From Candidatus Poribacteria bacterium (GTDB taxonomy: Bacteria; Poribacteria; WGA-4E; WGA-3G), in the NCBI GenBank assembly GCA_028820635.1, contig JAPPIG010000080.1, forward strand, positions 31,141 through 95,140: 64,000 nucleotides of DNA, written 5' to 3'. The notes under the pieces were generated by a model, which was not told the DNA's origin, ran no database searches, and was given only the letters and a program-made list of their open reading frames with translations. Shown piece by piece: positions 24,006-31,950 of the stretch. Both the position numbers and the translations under genes were made by a program. How positions within the stretch are numbered: the stretch's first letter is position 1; the number at the start of each line of letters is the position of its first letter.

Positions 24006-24536
24006 TTAACGAGTTACCTTCAATAATATCTCAGTCGTGTCTGAAAGAATTTGTGTGTCAGTTTGAATGCCGGTGGATCCTACTGAAACGACTTCGCTGA
24101 TCACAGTCACAACGAGTTGTAAAACCTCAACCCGCGTATTTACTTCACCCAACGTATCGGGGGCTGTCCATGTTACTGGATTATCGTTGGTGGCGGAAAG
24201 CGCACCATATTCAGTAATGTTTAGCCAATTTAGGACGACACTTGTTCCTCTAACCCCTTTAACTGAAGCCGTCAGTTCTACTTGTTCTCCCGGTTTGACC
24301 GCTTTTTTCGTAACCGTGACTGTTACATCAAGATCACCTGCTTCATCTACGTTCCCTACATCTTCGGAGGTTTCTGATTCAACGATAACATCACCAGAAT
24401 CCACTATATCCTGTTCCACCATATCAGTGCCAGAAACAGGGTTATTCAAGTTACTGCCTCCGCATCCTGAGATATTTAGACCTAACCCAACAAGGAAAAT
24501 ATAAACAAACAACACCAAAAATTTATATATCCGCAT
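24006..24536 (-). CDS. Lipoprotein with Ig-like domain
   Basis: About 176 residues from the ATG at 24536 (an in-frame GTG at 24548 is possible). Signal peptide with lipobox ISGC followed by GG. An acidic, Val-rich linker (about 30-70) comes next, then an Ig/bacterial-cadherin-like beta domain: VTVTVTKKAVKPGEQVELTA, VLNWLN and ATNDNPVTWTAPD. This is typical of surface lipoproteins of structural role. Nothing catalytic is visible. It stands alone, with about 200 bases to the M23 gene and about 240 to the cytochrome gene. Confidence 0.7.
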   Translation of the reverse strand: MRIYKFLVLFVYIFLVGLGLNISGCGGSNLNNPVSGTDMVEQDIVDSGDVIVESETSEDVGNVDEAGDLDVTVTVTKKAVKPGEQVELTASVKGVRGTSVVLNWLNITEYGALSATNDNPVTWTAPDTLGEVNTRVEVLQLVVTVISEVVSVGSTGIQTDTQILSDTTEILLKVTR

Positions 24537-24784
24537 GACTCCACCCACTTTTTGTATTTAGGACACTTTTATTATATCTGTCCAAATTTCGTCTTTTTAC
24601 ACAAGTAAGTTCAGGTTTTAAAGCAGAAGTGACATTACAACCTAAAACCTTGGAAAACCCTACTATTCGTAATTAATATAATGACATATTAACAAATACG
24701 AATAAAACGAAAAGACAGTTACAAAGAATGGGTAAAGTAATAATTAACTTGGCAAGGTAGGTTTATCCATGCCAAGTTAATAGG

Positions 24785-25570
24785 TTATCTTGCGGAACTT
24801 TCCAGCTGCTCGCGCAGAAAGGCGACAATATCCGCTATATCTTGGTCACTGAGGATATCAGAGGCGTAGAAAGGCATGAGTGTGCTACCACCACCACGGA
24901 TCGTTTTAGCCCAACGAACCACTGTTTTATCAATATCGCGTGGCAATCTGCCGCCAGGTCTGATGATATAAGGACCGACACCAGCTTTGAAAGGTGTTGT
25001 ATGGCAAACGACGCAGGCGCGTCCGAAAAGTTGCCAACCCCTTTTGGTATCACCGGTCATAGCAGCAATTTTCTCACCGGCTGCCTCTTTAGCATCATCA
25101 TCTAACATTTCCATTTCAAACTGTGGGCCTTTCTTGTCTCCCGAAATCGCTTCAAAATAAGCCATAAGTGCTTCTGCATGTTCTACTGGAATTGCAGTGG
25201 GGTTAACTTTATCGGGGCGGACCTTTTGTAAAAAGTGCTCATAACAGAAACCACCACCGCCGGCAGCTCGCGCGAAATTAGCACCTGAAATCATACCGCC
25301 TTTTGCTGAACCGCGTTGTGGAACACCGATTACACTATGTCCAGCACGAATTAGACCGTCTGGTTCTGCAGCTTCATCAAAATCAGCATGGCAGTCTGAA
25401 CAAGAGAGTCCACTTATATTTTTCGGTTCAAGAGTTCCCTTAAAAGTTGGGTCATGAAAAAGTTCACGTCCAAGTTGCGCTTTTTCTCCTAACTGTTGTG
25501 CTTGTGTAAAATATACTAACGCTGCTATCAATATTACTACGCAAATTGAAAGCGAAACGAATTTACGCAT
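24785..25570 (-). CDS. Dihaem c-type cytochrome
   Basis: 261 residues from the ATG at 25570, which has AAAAGGAG seven bases upstream; the TTG just before it is less suitable. Signal peptide (about 5-24) and two CxxCH haem sites: CSDCH (about residue 58) and CVVCH (about 187). The C-terminal domain is a classic class I cytochrome c, with distal Met in STLMPFYASDILSDQDIADIVAFL. The first domain is degenerate, with a Gly-rich stretch. It acts in periplasmic electron transfer; the partner is unknown. Its maturation would depend on Ccm proteins, encoded in this window at 42.7-52.9 kb. Confidence 0.85.
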   Translation of the reverse strand: MRKFVSLSICVVILIAALVYFTQAQQLGEKAQLGRELFHDPTFKGTLEPKNISGLSCSDCHADFDEAAEPDGLIRAGHSVIGVPQRGSAKGGMISGANFARAAGGGGFCYEHFLQKVRPDKVNPTAIPVEHAEALMAYFEAISGDKKGPQFEMEMLDDDAKEAAGEKIAAMTGDTKRGWQLFGRACVVCHTTPFKAGVGPYIIRPGGRLPRDIDKTVVRWAKTIRGGGSTLMPFYASDILSDQDIADIVAFLREQLESSAR

Positions 25571-25696
25571 CAAAAATCTCCTTTTGGCTAAAAAATATGC
25601 ATACTTTAATTATTGTATCAAAAAATAAAATTAATTGTCAAGAAAAAAATGCTTAATTATTGTGGATTCCAATAGTTTTCAAAGTAATTTGAAATT

Positions 25697-26242
25697 TTAA
25701 TCAATACTAATTGTCTCCAAGACAGCAATGTATGGCAAATTTCGATACAATTGTCCGTGATCAAGTCCATATCCGACGACAAAAACGTTCGGAATTTCAA
25801 AACCTGAATAATCAACCGGAACAAAAACTTCGCGTCGAGATGGCTTATCCAGAAGGGCACAGATTTTAATAGACTTTGGGTTTAATGAACCGAGATGTTC
25901 CACAAGAAACTTTAAGGTGCGTCCGGTGTCAATAATATCCTCTACAATAAGGACATGTCTATGTTTTACATAATCGCTCCCTGTCCGGATAAACTGTATT
26001 TCTTTAGATGACTCTGTACTATTATGGTAACTTGAAGTCTGCAAGAATTCAAAGCGAAGTGGTAAAGATATTTCACGAGCGAGGTCCGCGAAAAACAACG
26101 TTGCACCTCTCAGTACGCAGACAAGGACAAGTTCTTGATTTTCATAGTCCTTAGATATTTGCTTGCCGAGTTCCTGAATTCGTTCCCGAATCTGTGATTC
26201 AGAAATCAGAACAGATTTAGGAAACGGTTTCGTCTTTTCCAT
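25697..26242 (-). CDS. hpt: Hypoxanthine phosphoribosyltransferase
   Basis: 181 residues from the ATG at 26242. Purine salvage enzyme converting hypoxanthine (or guanine) plus PRPP to the nucleotide. The PRPP-binding signature VLIVEDIIDTGRTL is exact, CVLRGATLFFADL is the diphosphate loop, and NVFVVGYGLDH is the family's base-binding end. The start overlaps the end of tilS by 26 bases. The tilS-hpt order is conserved across many bacteria, often with ftsH next, though here the following gene is a cytochrome. Translation is probably coupled, since no ribosome site is close. Confidence 0.92.
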   Translation of the reverse strand: MEKTKPFPKSVLISESQIRERIQELGKQISKDYENQELVLVCVLRGATLFFADLAREISLPLRFEFLQTSSYHNSTESSKEIQFIRTGSDYVKHRHVLIVEDIIDTGRTLKFLVEHLGSLNPKSIKICALLDKPSRREVFVPVDYSGFEIPNVFVVGYGLDHGQLYRNLPYIAVLETISID

Positions 26243-27632
26243 AATGTAAGTGAAGACATCTCCGTGTTTGGTGTCGGATTTTGAACATCTCATTGGTGGT
26301 AAACCCGATCACCCATAAAATTTCATCACCGCATACGACCATTGGGATACGATTGCGTTCACAACGCGGCACTTTTGCATCCATTAAAAAATCTTTAATC
26401 TTTTTTGTTCCTTGCATGCCATGTGGTTGAAATCGGTCACCTTGTCGTCGATTGCGGACTATAAGTGGCAATTGAATCTTGCTATAATCAAACATTGCTT
26501 CAAAAGTTCCATCAAGTAAGGATGGAAAATCGTCTGGAAGTGTATCATATAAGCATGCTGTGATTTCTGTATTTAATGTAGGGATAAACGTTTTCCCCGG
26601 TACATTTAGCGGATAGGCAAAATCCTCTGTCTCAACTGGTGTATGCTCAAAAATAAGTTGTTCATAAGCGCGTCTGAACTGGATACCGTTTGGTAGTGCT
26701 AACACAGCATTCGGCTTATCCCTATTGATAAGACCGAGAATAGCTTGGTAATGTTCGAAATAGAAATCCTCTACTTGTCCAAAAACCTCAGTGATGCCAT
26801 ACCTTAGAATCCGTCTCTGTAACGCAATGTGATTTTGTAGAAATTTCTCTCTATCTAACGTAACACATGTAGATTGTGATAGCGGAAGTTTGCAGGCATC
26901 AAAAGCCTCACGCGCAATTCTGTCAAGATATTCCGATTCAACACTCAGGACTTCAGCGGTCCGACTTAATCCTGCCTTGATGTTTGGATTATAATCCTGT
27001 TCAAGCAGCGGCATCAACTCATGGCGGATTCGATTGCGTAGGTAGCGTTTGTCTGTATTTGTAGAATCCTGCCGTGGCACAAGATCTATTGATTTGAGAA
27101 ATGATTCAATTTCCTGGCGGGTGAACGCTGCGAGCGGACGAATAAACTTCCCATCTCGGATAGGTGCTATTCCTTTTAACCCATCGGATCCTGCACCTCG
27201 AATTAGATTCATCAGAACCGTTTCGGCAATATCGTCTCGGTGGTGTCCAAGTGCAACTTTAGTCGCGCCTACTTGTGCACAGACAGATTCATAAAATTCG
27301 TAACGCGCGCGACGCCCCGCAGCCTCTACAGAAAGTTTCCACTGTTTAATTAAATGTGGTAATTCAACGGCGTGTCTCGTAAAAGGCAACCCTAATCGTG
27401 CAGCATGCTCGCGAACAAATTCAGTGTCTGCGGCAGAATCATGCCTGAGACCGTGATCAAGGTGAACGATGTGAAGATGGCAGTTTAATTGTGTGTGTAG
27501 GGCATGCAACCCGTAAAGTAGTGCAAGTGAATCAGCACCGCCTGAGACTGCAACGAGCACCGTTTCTCCGTCCTCAATCATCGTGTGCTGTGAAATGAAG
27601 CGATGCATCTCTTGCACAAAACGGGCTTCCAT
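26217..27632 (-). CDS. tilS: tRNA(Ile)-lysidine synthetase
   Basis: 471 residues from the ATG at 27632 (TTG at 27647 is an alternative). An N-type ATP pyrophosphatase that attaches lysine to C34 of tRNA-Ile(CAU), so that it reads AUA instead of AUG. The PP-loop VAVSGGADSLALL is intact. HLDHGLRHDSAADTEFVREHAARL and ALGHHRDDIAETVLMNLIRGAG are diagnostic TilS segments. The C-terminal RRQGDRFQPHGMQGTKKIKDFL belongs to the tRNA-binding domain. It follows a CAU tRNA gene closely and overlaps hpt at its end. Essential in nearly all bacteria. Confidence 0.93.
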   Translation of the reverse strand: MEARFVQEMHRFISQHTMIEDGETVLVAVSGGADSLALLYGLHALHTQLNCHLHIVHLDHGLRHDSAADTEFVREHAARLGLPFTRHAVELPHLIKQWKLSVEAAGRRARYEFYESVCAQVGATKVALGHHRDDIAETVLMNLIRGAGSDGLKGIAPIRDGKFIRPLAAFTRQEIESFLKSIDLVPRQDSTNTDKRYLRNRIRHELMPLLEQDYNPNIKAGLSRTAEVLSVESEYLDRIAREAFDACKLPLSQSTCVTLDREKFLQNHIALQRRILRYGITEVFGQVEDFYFEHYQAILGLINRDKPNAVLALPNGIQFRRAYEQLIFEHTPVETEDFAYPLNVPGKTFIPTLNTEITACLYDTLPDDFPSLLDGTFEAMFDYSKIQLPLIVRNRRQGDRFQPHGMQGTKKIKDFLMDAKVPRCERNRIPMVVCGDEILWVIGFTTNEMFKIRHQTRRCLHLHYGKDETVS

Positions 27633-27654
27633 GAGGTGGGCCTTCAAAGAACAA

Positions 27655-27726
27655 TGCCGGTGCGGAGAGTCGAACTCCGGACAGCACGATTATGAGTCGT
27701 GTGCTCTACCACTGAGCTACACCGGC
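27655..27726 (-). tRNA. tRNA with CAU anticodon (elongator Met or Ile2)
   Basis: A full cloverleaf on the minus strand. The acceptor stem is GCCGGTG/CACCGGC (27720-27726 with 27656-27662), with discriminator A. The D arm is GCTC/GAGC. The anticodon arm is CACGA, loop CTCATAA, TCGTG. The T arm is CGGAG/CTCCG with TTCGACT. CCA is not encoded. The paired first base excludes an initiator tRNA. The inner anticodon-stem pairs (CGA/TCG) resemble tRNA-Ile2 and the outer pairs resemble elongator Met, so identity is open. tilS, which modifies only tRNA-Ile2, begins about 23 bases downstream. Confidence 0.93.
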
Positions 27727-27815
27727 ACGTTAAAATCTAATTTTAAGTATATCACATGTTTTTCTTAAAGTCAAACATAATTTCTGCATATATAATCAAT
27801 AGTTCGGTTTGGATA

Positions 27816-27844
27816 TTGCGAATTATAAATAATAGTGATATAAT
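27816..27844 (+). promoter_or_regulatory. Promoter of argG, probably giving a leaderless mRNA
   Basis: TTGCGA (27816-27821), a 17-base spacer and a perfect TATAAT (27839-27844). Only six bases separate the -10 box from the argG ATG at 27851, so transcription would begin at or near the start codon. No ribosome site precedes the ATG. Confidence 0.55.
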
Positions 27845-27850
27845 TCAATT

Positions 27851-29089
27851 ATGAATATACATCAATTAAAAGGAAAAACCGTCGGAGCAGCGGTCTCTGG
27901 CGGTCTTGATAGCTGCACAATTACGAAGTGGTTAGTTGATAATGGCGTCAACGTTGTATGTTTTACAGCGGACCTTGGACAGCCCGATGAGCGGGATGTT
28001 GAGGAAATTCGAGAGCGGATGTTGGCATGTGGTGCCCAAGAGGCAGTCATGGTTGACGCAAAGGATGACCTCGCTGAGGCTGGGATCCGTCTCATTCAGT
28101 GTCAAGCGGTATATGAAGGTGGGTATTGGAATACAACGGGCATTGCCCGACACATTACTGTAAAAGCATTGTTGCCAGAGATGGAAAAGCGTGAGATTTC
28201 TATTTTGACGCACGGAGCAACAGGACGCGGGAACGACCAAGTTCGGTTTCAACTTGCTACCAATATGCTTAATCCACACTTTTCTGTTTACGCACCGTGG
28301 CGGGACCCCGAATTCCTAAAGCAGTTTGGCGGCAGAAAGGAGATGATTGACTTCTGCCAAGAGCACAACTTACCGATTACCGCTACGCATGAAAAACCCT
28401 ATTCTACAGATGCGAATTTATTAGGATTAACGCATGAAGCGGGTAGATTAGAATCGCTGAAAACACCAGCAGGATTTATTTCACCGGGAATGGGTGTGCA
28501 TCCGAAAGAAGCACCCGATGATATAGAACACTTCACCGTTACATTTGCACGTGGAATGCCCGTTGAAGTGAACGGGAGTCCTTGTACGCCATTGATGAGT
28601 TTGATGGAAGCAAATCGAATTGGTGGACGAAACGGGGTCGGTATAGGCATCCATACTGTTGAAAACCGATTTGTCGGGATCAAAAGCCGTGGCGTATATG
28701 AATCACCGGGAATGGAATTGCTTGGTAAATGTTATGAGTTTCTGCTGCAACTGATTTTAGATAGGCGCGCTCGTAGACATTTTGATAGTGTTGCATCTAC
28801 AATCGCTGAACAGATTTATGAAGGCTACTGGTTTGATGCTGCTACACAGGCATTGCTTGCCTCAATTGAACCTTTGACGCGTTTAGCAAGTGGGACAATT
28901 ACGGTGGCACTGTATAAAGGGAATGTAGCATTTCATGCCGCAACGGGTGTTCCGCATTCACTTTATTCTGAAGAAACGGCTTCAATGGAGGCGATTGGCG
29001 ATTTCGACCATGCAGACTCGGAAGGGTTTTTGGCTGTGCTCGGTGTCGGGGCGCGTGCTTCTGCCATTGCAGGACAGACGCAAGAGTAG
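27851..29089 (+). CDS. argG: Argininosuccinate synthase
   Basis: 412 residues. Joins citrulline and aspartate with ATP in arginine synthesis. The PP-loop motif reads AAVSGGLDSCT. CFTADLGQPD, LTHGATGRGNDQVRFQ and YSTDANLLGLTHEAG are the conserved citrulline/aspartate/ATP segments. GVGIGIHTVENRFVGIKSRGVYESPG is the C-terminal tetramer and active-site block. Length is normal. There is no Shine-Dalgarno sequence, and the promoter sits almost on the start codon. No other arg gene is near. The tRNA-tilS-hpt unit diverges from it across about 120 bases. Confidence 0.94.
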   Translation: MNIHQLKGKTVGAAVSGGLDSCTITKWLVDNGVNVVCFTADLGQPDERDVEEIRERMLACGAQEAVMVDAKDDLAEAGIRLIQCQAVYEGGYWNTTGIARHITVKALLPEMEKREISILTHGATGRGNDQVRFQLATNMLNPHFSVYAPWRDPEFLKQFGGRKEMIDFCQEHNLPITATHEKPYSTDANLLGLTHEAGRLESLKTPAGFISPGMGVHPKEAPDDIEHFTVTFARGMPVEVNGSPCTPLMSLMEANRIGGRNGVGIGIHTVENRFVGIKSRGVYESPGMELLGKCYEFLLQLILDRRARRHFDSVASTIAEQIYEGYWFDAATQALLASIEPLTRLASGTITVALYKGNVAFHAATGVPHSLYSEETASMEAIGDFDHADSEGFLAVLGVGARASAIAGQTQE

Positions 29090-29159
29090 TTGAAGAGTGT
29101 AAATATGTATGCTACAATATAAGCATGTTATACTGCGATATTCTGAAGGGAGTCAAATC

Positions 29160-29363
29160 ATGAAAACACAAACTTTTACGGCAAGTATCTCGCAAGAAGG
29201 AAAGATGTTTATTGCTCAATGTTTAGAGGTAGATGTTGCAAGTCAGGGTAAAAGCGAAGATGAGGCAGTTGAAAATCTTACAGAGGCGTTAGAACTCTAT
29301 TTTGAGCCTCCTTATCCCACCGTTATGCCTAAAATTCGCAAATTTGAAGTGTCTATCAGTTAA
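29160..29363 (+). CDS. HicB-like antitoxin-family protein, no HicA partner
   Basis: 67 residues from the ATG at 29160, supported by AAGGGAG upstream; an in-frame ATG at 29109 lacks this. Matches the HicB N-terminal partial RNase H-like fold: FTASISQEGKMFIAQCLEVDVASQGKS, then DEAVENLTEALELYF. In complete modules HicA is the RNA-cleaving toxin, but no HicA-like frame fits in the 70 bases before or after. No DNA-binding tail is present either. It is probably a solitary member. Its last four bases overlap the convergent MoxR gene. Confidence 0.75.
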   Translation: MKTQTFTASISQEGKMFIAQCLEVDVASQGKSEDEAVENLTEALELYFEPPYPTVMPKIRKFEVSIS

Positions 29364-30352
29364 GGAACCTCAATCTTTGAAAATACCTGTCCGACAATGC
29401 TTTCAACATCAAGCCCCTCAGCTTCCGCTTCATAACTTATGATCACCCGATGTCTTAGCACATCCATGCCCACTTCATGAATATCTTCAGGTGTAACATA
29501 TCCACGCTGAGATAGGAATGCCCGCGCCCGTGCGGCAAGCGCAAGAAAAATGGTCGCGCGTGGTGACGCGCCATATTCAATCAGAGGACTCAATTCGTCC
29601 AATTGGTACGCTTCTGGTGCGCGTGTCGCACACACAAGATCAACGATGTAAGTTTCCAATTGCTCTGCCATATAAATATCGCGCGTGAGTTCCCGGAATC
29701 TGATAATATCTTCACAGGAGACCACCTGTTGGATTTCAGATAACTGTTCTGTTGTCATCCTACGAAGTATCTGCAATTCTTCTGAGTGTGATGGGTAGTT
29801 GACCTTAACCTTAAGCATAAATCTATCTACTTGTGCTTCGGGGAGTGGGTAAGTGCCTTCATGTTCAATCGGGTTCTGTGTGGCTAAAACGATAAAAGGG
29901 TCGTCAAGTGGATAGGTGGTGCCGCCAATGGTGACCTGCCGTTCCTGCATTGCCTCCAGTAACGCGCTTTGGACTTTTGCGGGAGCACGGTTTATTTCAT
30001 CTGCAAGAACGACGTTGGCAAAAATAGGACCGTGCTTGGTGTAGAACTCACCTTTTCGTTGGTCATAAATTAAGGTGCCGATAAGGTCCGCTGGGAGCAG
30101 GTCGGGTGTAAATTGGAGGCGGTTGTAAGAAGCATGAATTGTTTTTGCAAGTGCTTCAATAGCGGTAGTTTTTGCGAGTCCGGGGACACCTTCCAACAAA
30201 ACGTGTCCGTTACAGAGCAATCCGATAATCAAACCTTCAAGCAATGCGCGTTGTCCAACGATGATTTTTCCAACCTCGTCCAGAATTTGCTGTATTAGGC
30301 TGCTATCGGCTTGGATGCGGGCATTCATTGCCTCTAAATCGTAGTTTTGCAT
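29360..30352 (-). CDS. MoxR family AAA ATPase
   Basis: 330 residues. Walker A-type GVPGLAKTTAIEAL (GxxGxxKT), Walker B VVLADEINRAP, then KVQSALLEAMQER and FIVLATQNPIEHEGTYPLPEAQVDRFM (sensor 1 and arginine-finger region) are exact for MoxR. The C-terminal lid includes YGASPRATIFLALAARARAF. MoxR proteins act as chaperones together with von Willebrand A-domain proteins, often with DUF58 proteins. A VWA protein is encoded at 31951-34272 on the same strand, but a sulfatase lies between and no DUF58 gene is present. The start at 30352 lacks a strong ribosome site; the ATG at 30328 is an alternative. Confidence 0.9.
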   Translation of the reverse strand: MQNYDLEAMNARIQADSSLIQQILDEVGKIIVGQRALLEGLIIGLLCNGHVLLEGVPGLAKTTAIEALAKTIHASYNRLQFTPDLLPADLIGTLIYDQRKGEFYTKHGPIFANVVLADEINRAPAKVQSALLEAMQERQVTIGGTTYPLDDPFIVLATQNPIEHEGTYPLPEAQVDRFMLKVKVNYPSHSEELQILRRMTTEQLSEIQQVVSCEDIIRFRELTRDIYMAEQLETYIVDLVCATRAPEAYQLDELSPLIEYGASPRATIFLALAARARAFLSQRGYVTPEDIHEVGMDVLRHRVIISYEAEAEGLDVESIVGQVFSKIEVP

Positions 30353-30360
30353 ATTTTAAT

Positions 30361-30451
30361 GGCTATCAGTTGTCGGTTGTCAGTTTTCAGAAAGGAATTT
30401 TGATAAAACAAATCTCTTTCTGACTGCTGACTACTGGTTACTGACTGCTAT
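30361..30451. repeat. Inverted CAGT-rich repeat between MoxR and sulfatase genes
   Basis: Two arms of about 33 bases face each other. The left is built from CAGTTGTCGGTTGTCAGTTT and TCAGAAAG. The right is built from CTTTCTGACTGCTGACTACT and GGTTACTGACTG. About 20 bases separate them. Degenerate TCAGT/ACTGA repeats of this kind are common intergenic elements. As RNA they would form a long imperfect hairpin just beyond the sulfatase stop. Confidence 0.6.
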
Positions 30452-31809
30452 TACGTGAAAAATGGCTGTGTTTCTCCTTCCTGAAAGGACTGCTCAAGCC
30501 AAGGGTCTTTGGTTTTCTGCCTGAATTCAATGACCTTTTGACGCATTTCGTTGACTGTGTCTTGTAATTCTGGGACATCAATAAGGTTTTGGGATTCTGC
30601 TGGATCGTTCTCCATATCAAACAGTGCTTCACGACTTTGATGCACAAAGTCTTCCCGTTGCCGTTCTCCTAACTTCTGAATGTTGTCGTTCCGCACAGCT
30701 GTCCATGAAATAGAACGGAACAGGTCACTCGGCAGTGGTGTCTCCAACTGATATGCCAGATTGCGGACATACTTGTATCTCCGCCCACGCAACACCCGAT
30801 ATGGATAATAATTAGTTACTTCATGGAAACAGTGTGAGTAGTATGTTTCTTCCCATTGTCCATCGCCAGGGTGCGGACTGTCATCTTCAAGGATAGGTAG
30901 CAAGGACCTGCCGGGGAGTGCATCTTCTCCATCTGGATGTGGAACACCGCACCAGTCAAGCATGGTTGGGCAGAAATCAACCCAATTCACAAGTGCCTGA
31001 TTGCGGAGCCCATGCTGTTGTTGTGTAGGACTCGCAATAAGCAGCGGACAGTGATGTCCACTATCAAAACTGGATGCTTTTGCCCCGGGGAACGGCATGG
31101 CATGGTCTGTTGTTACGAAAACCAATGTTTCGTCTGCTCGCCCTGAAGCCTCAAGGGCATCTAAAGCTGCACCGACAACAGCATCCCATCGCGAGACACT
31201 TTCGTAATAGTCGGCAAGGTCTTCGCGCACTGCGGGAACATCTGGTAGGAAATTCGGCACGATTATCTCGTTAGGACTGTAGGAACCCGGTTCAATACCG
31301 GCATGTTCCCGATCATTTCCAAAACCTTTGCCTGCCCGATGTGGATAAGTACATCCGATATGTAGATAAAATGGTGTCCCTGTGTTTTGTGATAGAAATT
31401 CTTCAATTTTCTCTGCTACTGCTGTAGGACTTCGGGGATTAACCTTTGGTTCATAGTCAAAGGGGTATACGCTTTTAGGTTCAACGTGCTTCTTTCCAAT
31501 ACATGCTGTGGCAAATCCGTGCGCTTTTAGAATTTTTGGGACAGACTGCATGTGTTCGTGTGTGCGGAATCCGTGAATACCGTGGCAGTGTCCATATTGC
31601 CCGTGTGTGTGGCTATGTTGCCCTGTGAGAATACATGCACGGCTTACTGCACAAGAAGGACTTGTGCAAAATCCATAGTCAAAAACAACACCACGTTCTG
31701 CAAATTCATCAATTCGGGGAGTTCTGATAACCTCATTATCGTAGCATCTTGCGATACGACTCCAGTCGTCCGCAATAACGAACATAATGTTTTTATAGGA
31801 ATTTTTCAT
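30451..31809 (-). CDS. Sulfatase (formylglycine-type, S1 family)
   Basis: 452 residues of the alkaline phosphatase/arylsulfatase fold, hydrolysing sulfate esters or N-sulfate. MFVIADDW gives the calcium-binding Asp pair. The signature segment is SPSCAVSRACILTGQHSH. Its core, C53-A-V-S-R57, has Val where the consensus CxPxR or CxAxR has Pro/Ala, yet Cys and Arg are kept. GKKHVEP, FVTTDHAMPFPGAK and RYKYVRN are further family segments. NHANGQYGH-type features (HTHGQYGHCHG) recall the N-sulfoglucosamine sulfohydrolase-like branch. No clear signal peptide, so cytoplasmic or exported by other means. Activation would need a formylglycine-generating enzyme, not encoded in the window. Confidence 0.88.
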   Translation of the reverse strand: MKNSYKNIMFVIADDWSRIARCYDNEVIRTPRIDEFAERGVVFDYGFCTSPSCAVSRACILTGQHSHTHGQYGHCHGIHGFRTHEHMQSVPKILKAHGFATACIGKKHVEPKSVYPFDYEPKVNPRSPTAVAEKIEEFLSQNTGTPFYLHIGCTYPHRAGKGFGNDREHAGIEPGSYSPNEIIVPNFLPDVPAVREDLADYYESVSRWDAVVGAALDALEASGRADETLVFVTTDHAMPFPGAKASSFDSGHHCPLLIASPTQQQHGLRNQALVNWVDFCPTMLDWCGVPHPDGEDALPGRSLLPILEDDSPHPGDGQWEETYYSHCFHEVTNYYPYRVLRGRRYKYVRNLAYQLETPLPSDLFRSISWTAVRNDNIQKLGERQREDFVHQSREALFDMENDPAESQNLIDVPELQDTVNEMRQKVIEFRQKTKDPWLEQSFQEGETQPFFT

Positions 31810-31858
31810 AAATTTCTCAAAAGTGGAATTATAGAAGATTTATATTAATGATACACGT

Positions 31859-31915
31859 TAAATCGGGGTTGAAAACCCTCCTACAAGAAAAGGGCGCAAT
31901 GAATTTCGCTACTAC
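31859..31915. repeat. Hairpin repeats: class C reverse followed by class D forward
   Basis: 31859-31884 is class C on the minus strand, with one C missing from the stem. 31889-31915 is class D on the plus strand (GGCGCAATGAA, then TTTCGCTACTAC), with one stem mismatch. They fill most of the gap between the VWA protein and the sulfatase. Confidence 0.65.
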
Positions 31916-31950
31916 AAACGCAGCAATAAAAAGAAATAAGAAGAGGCACT

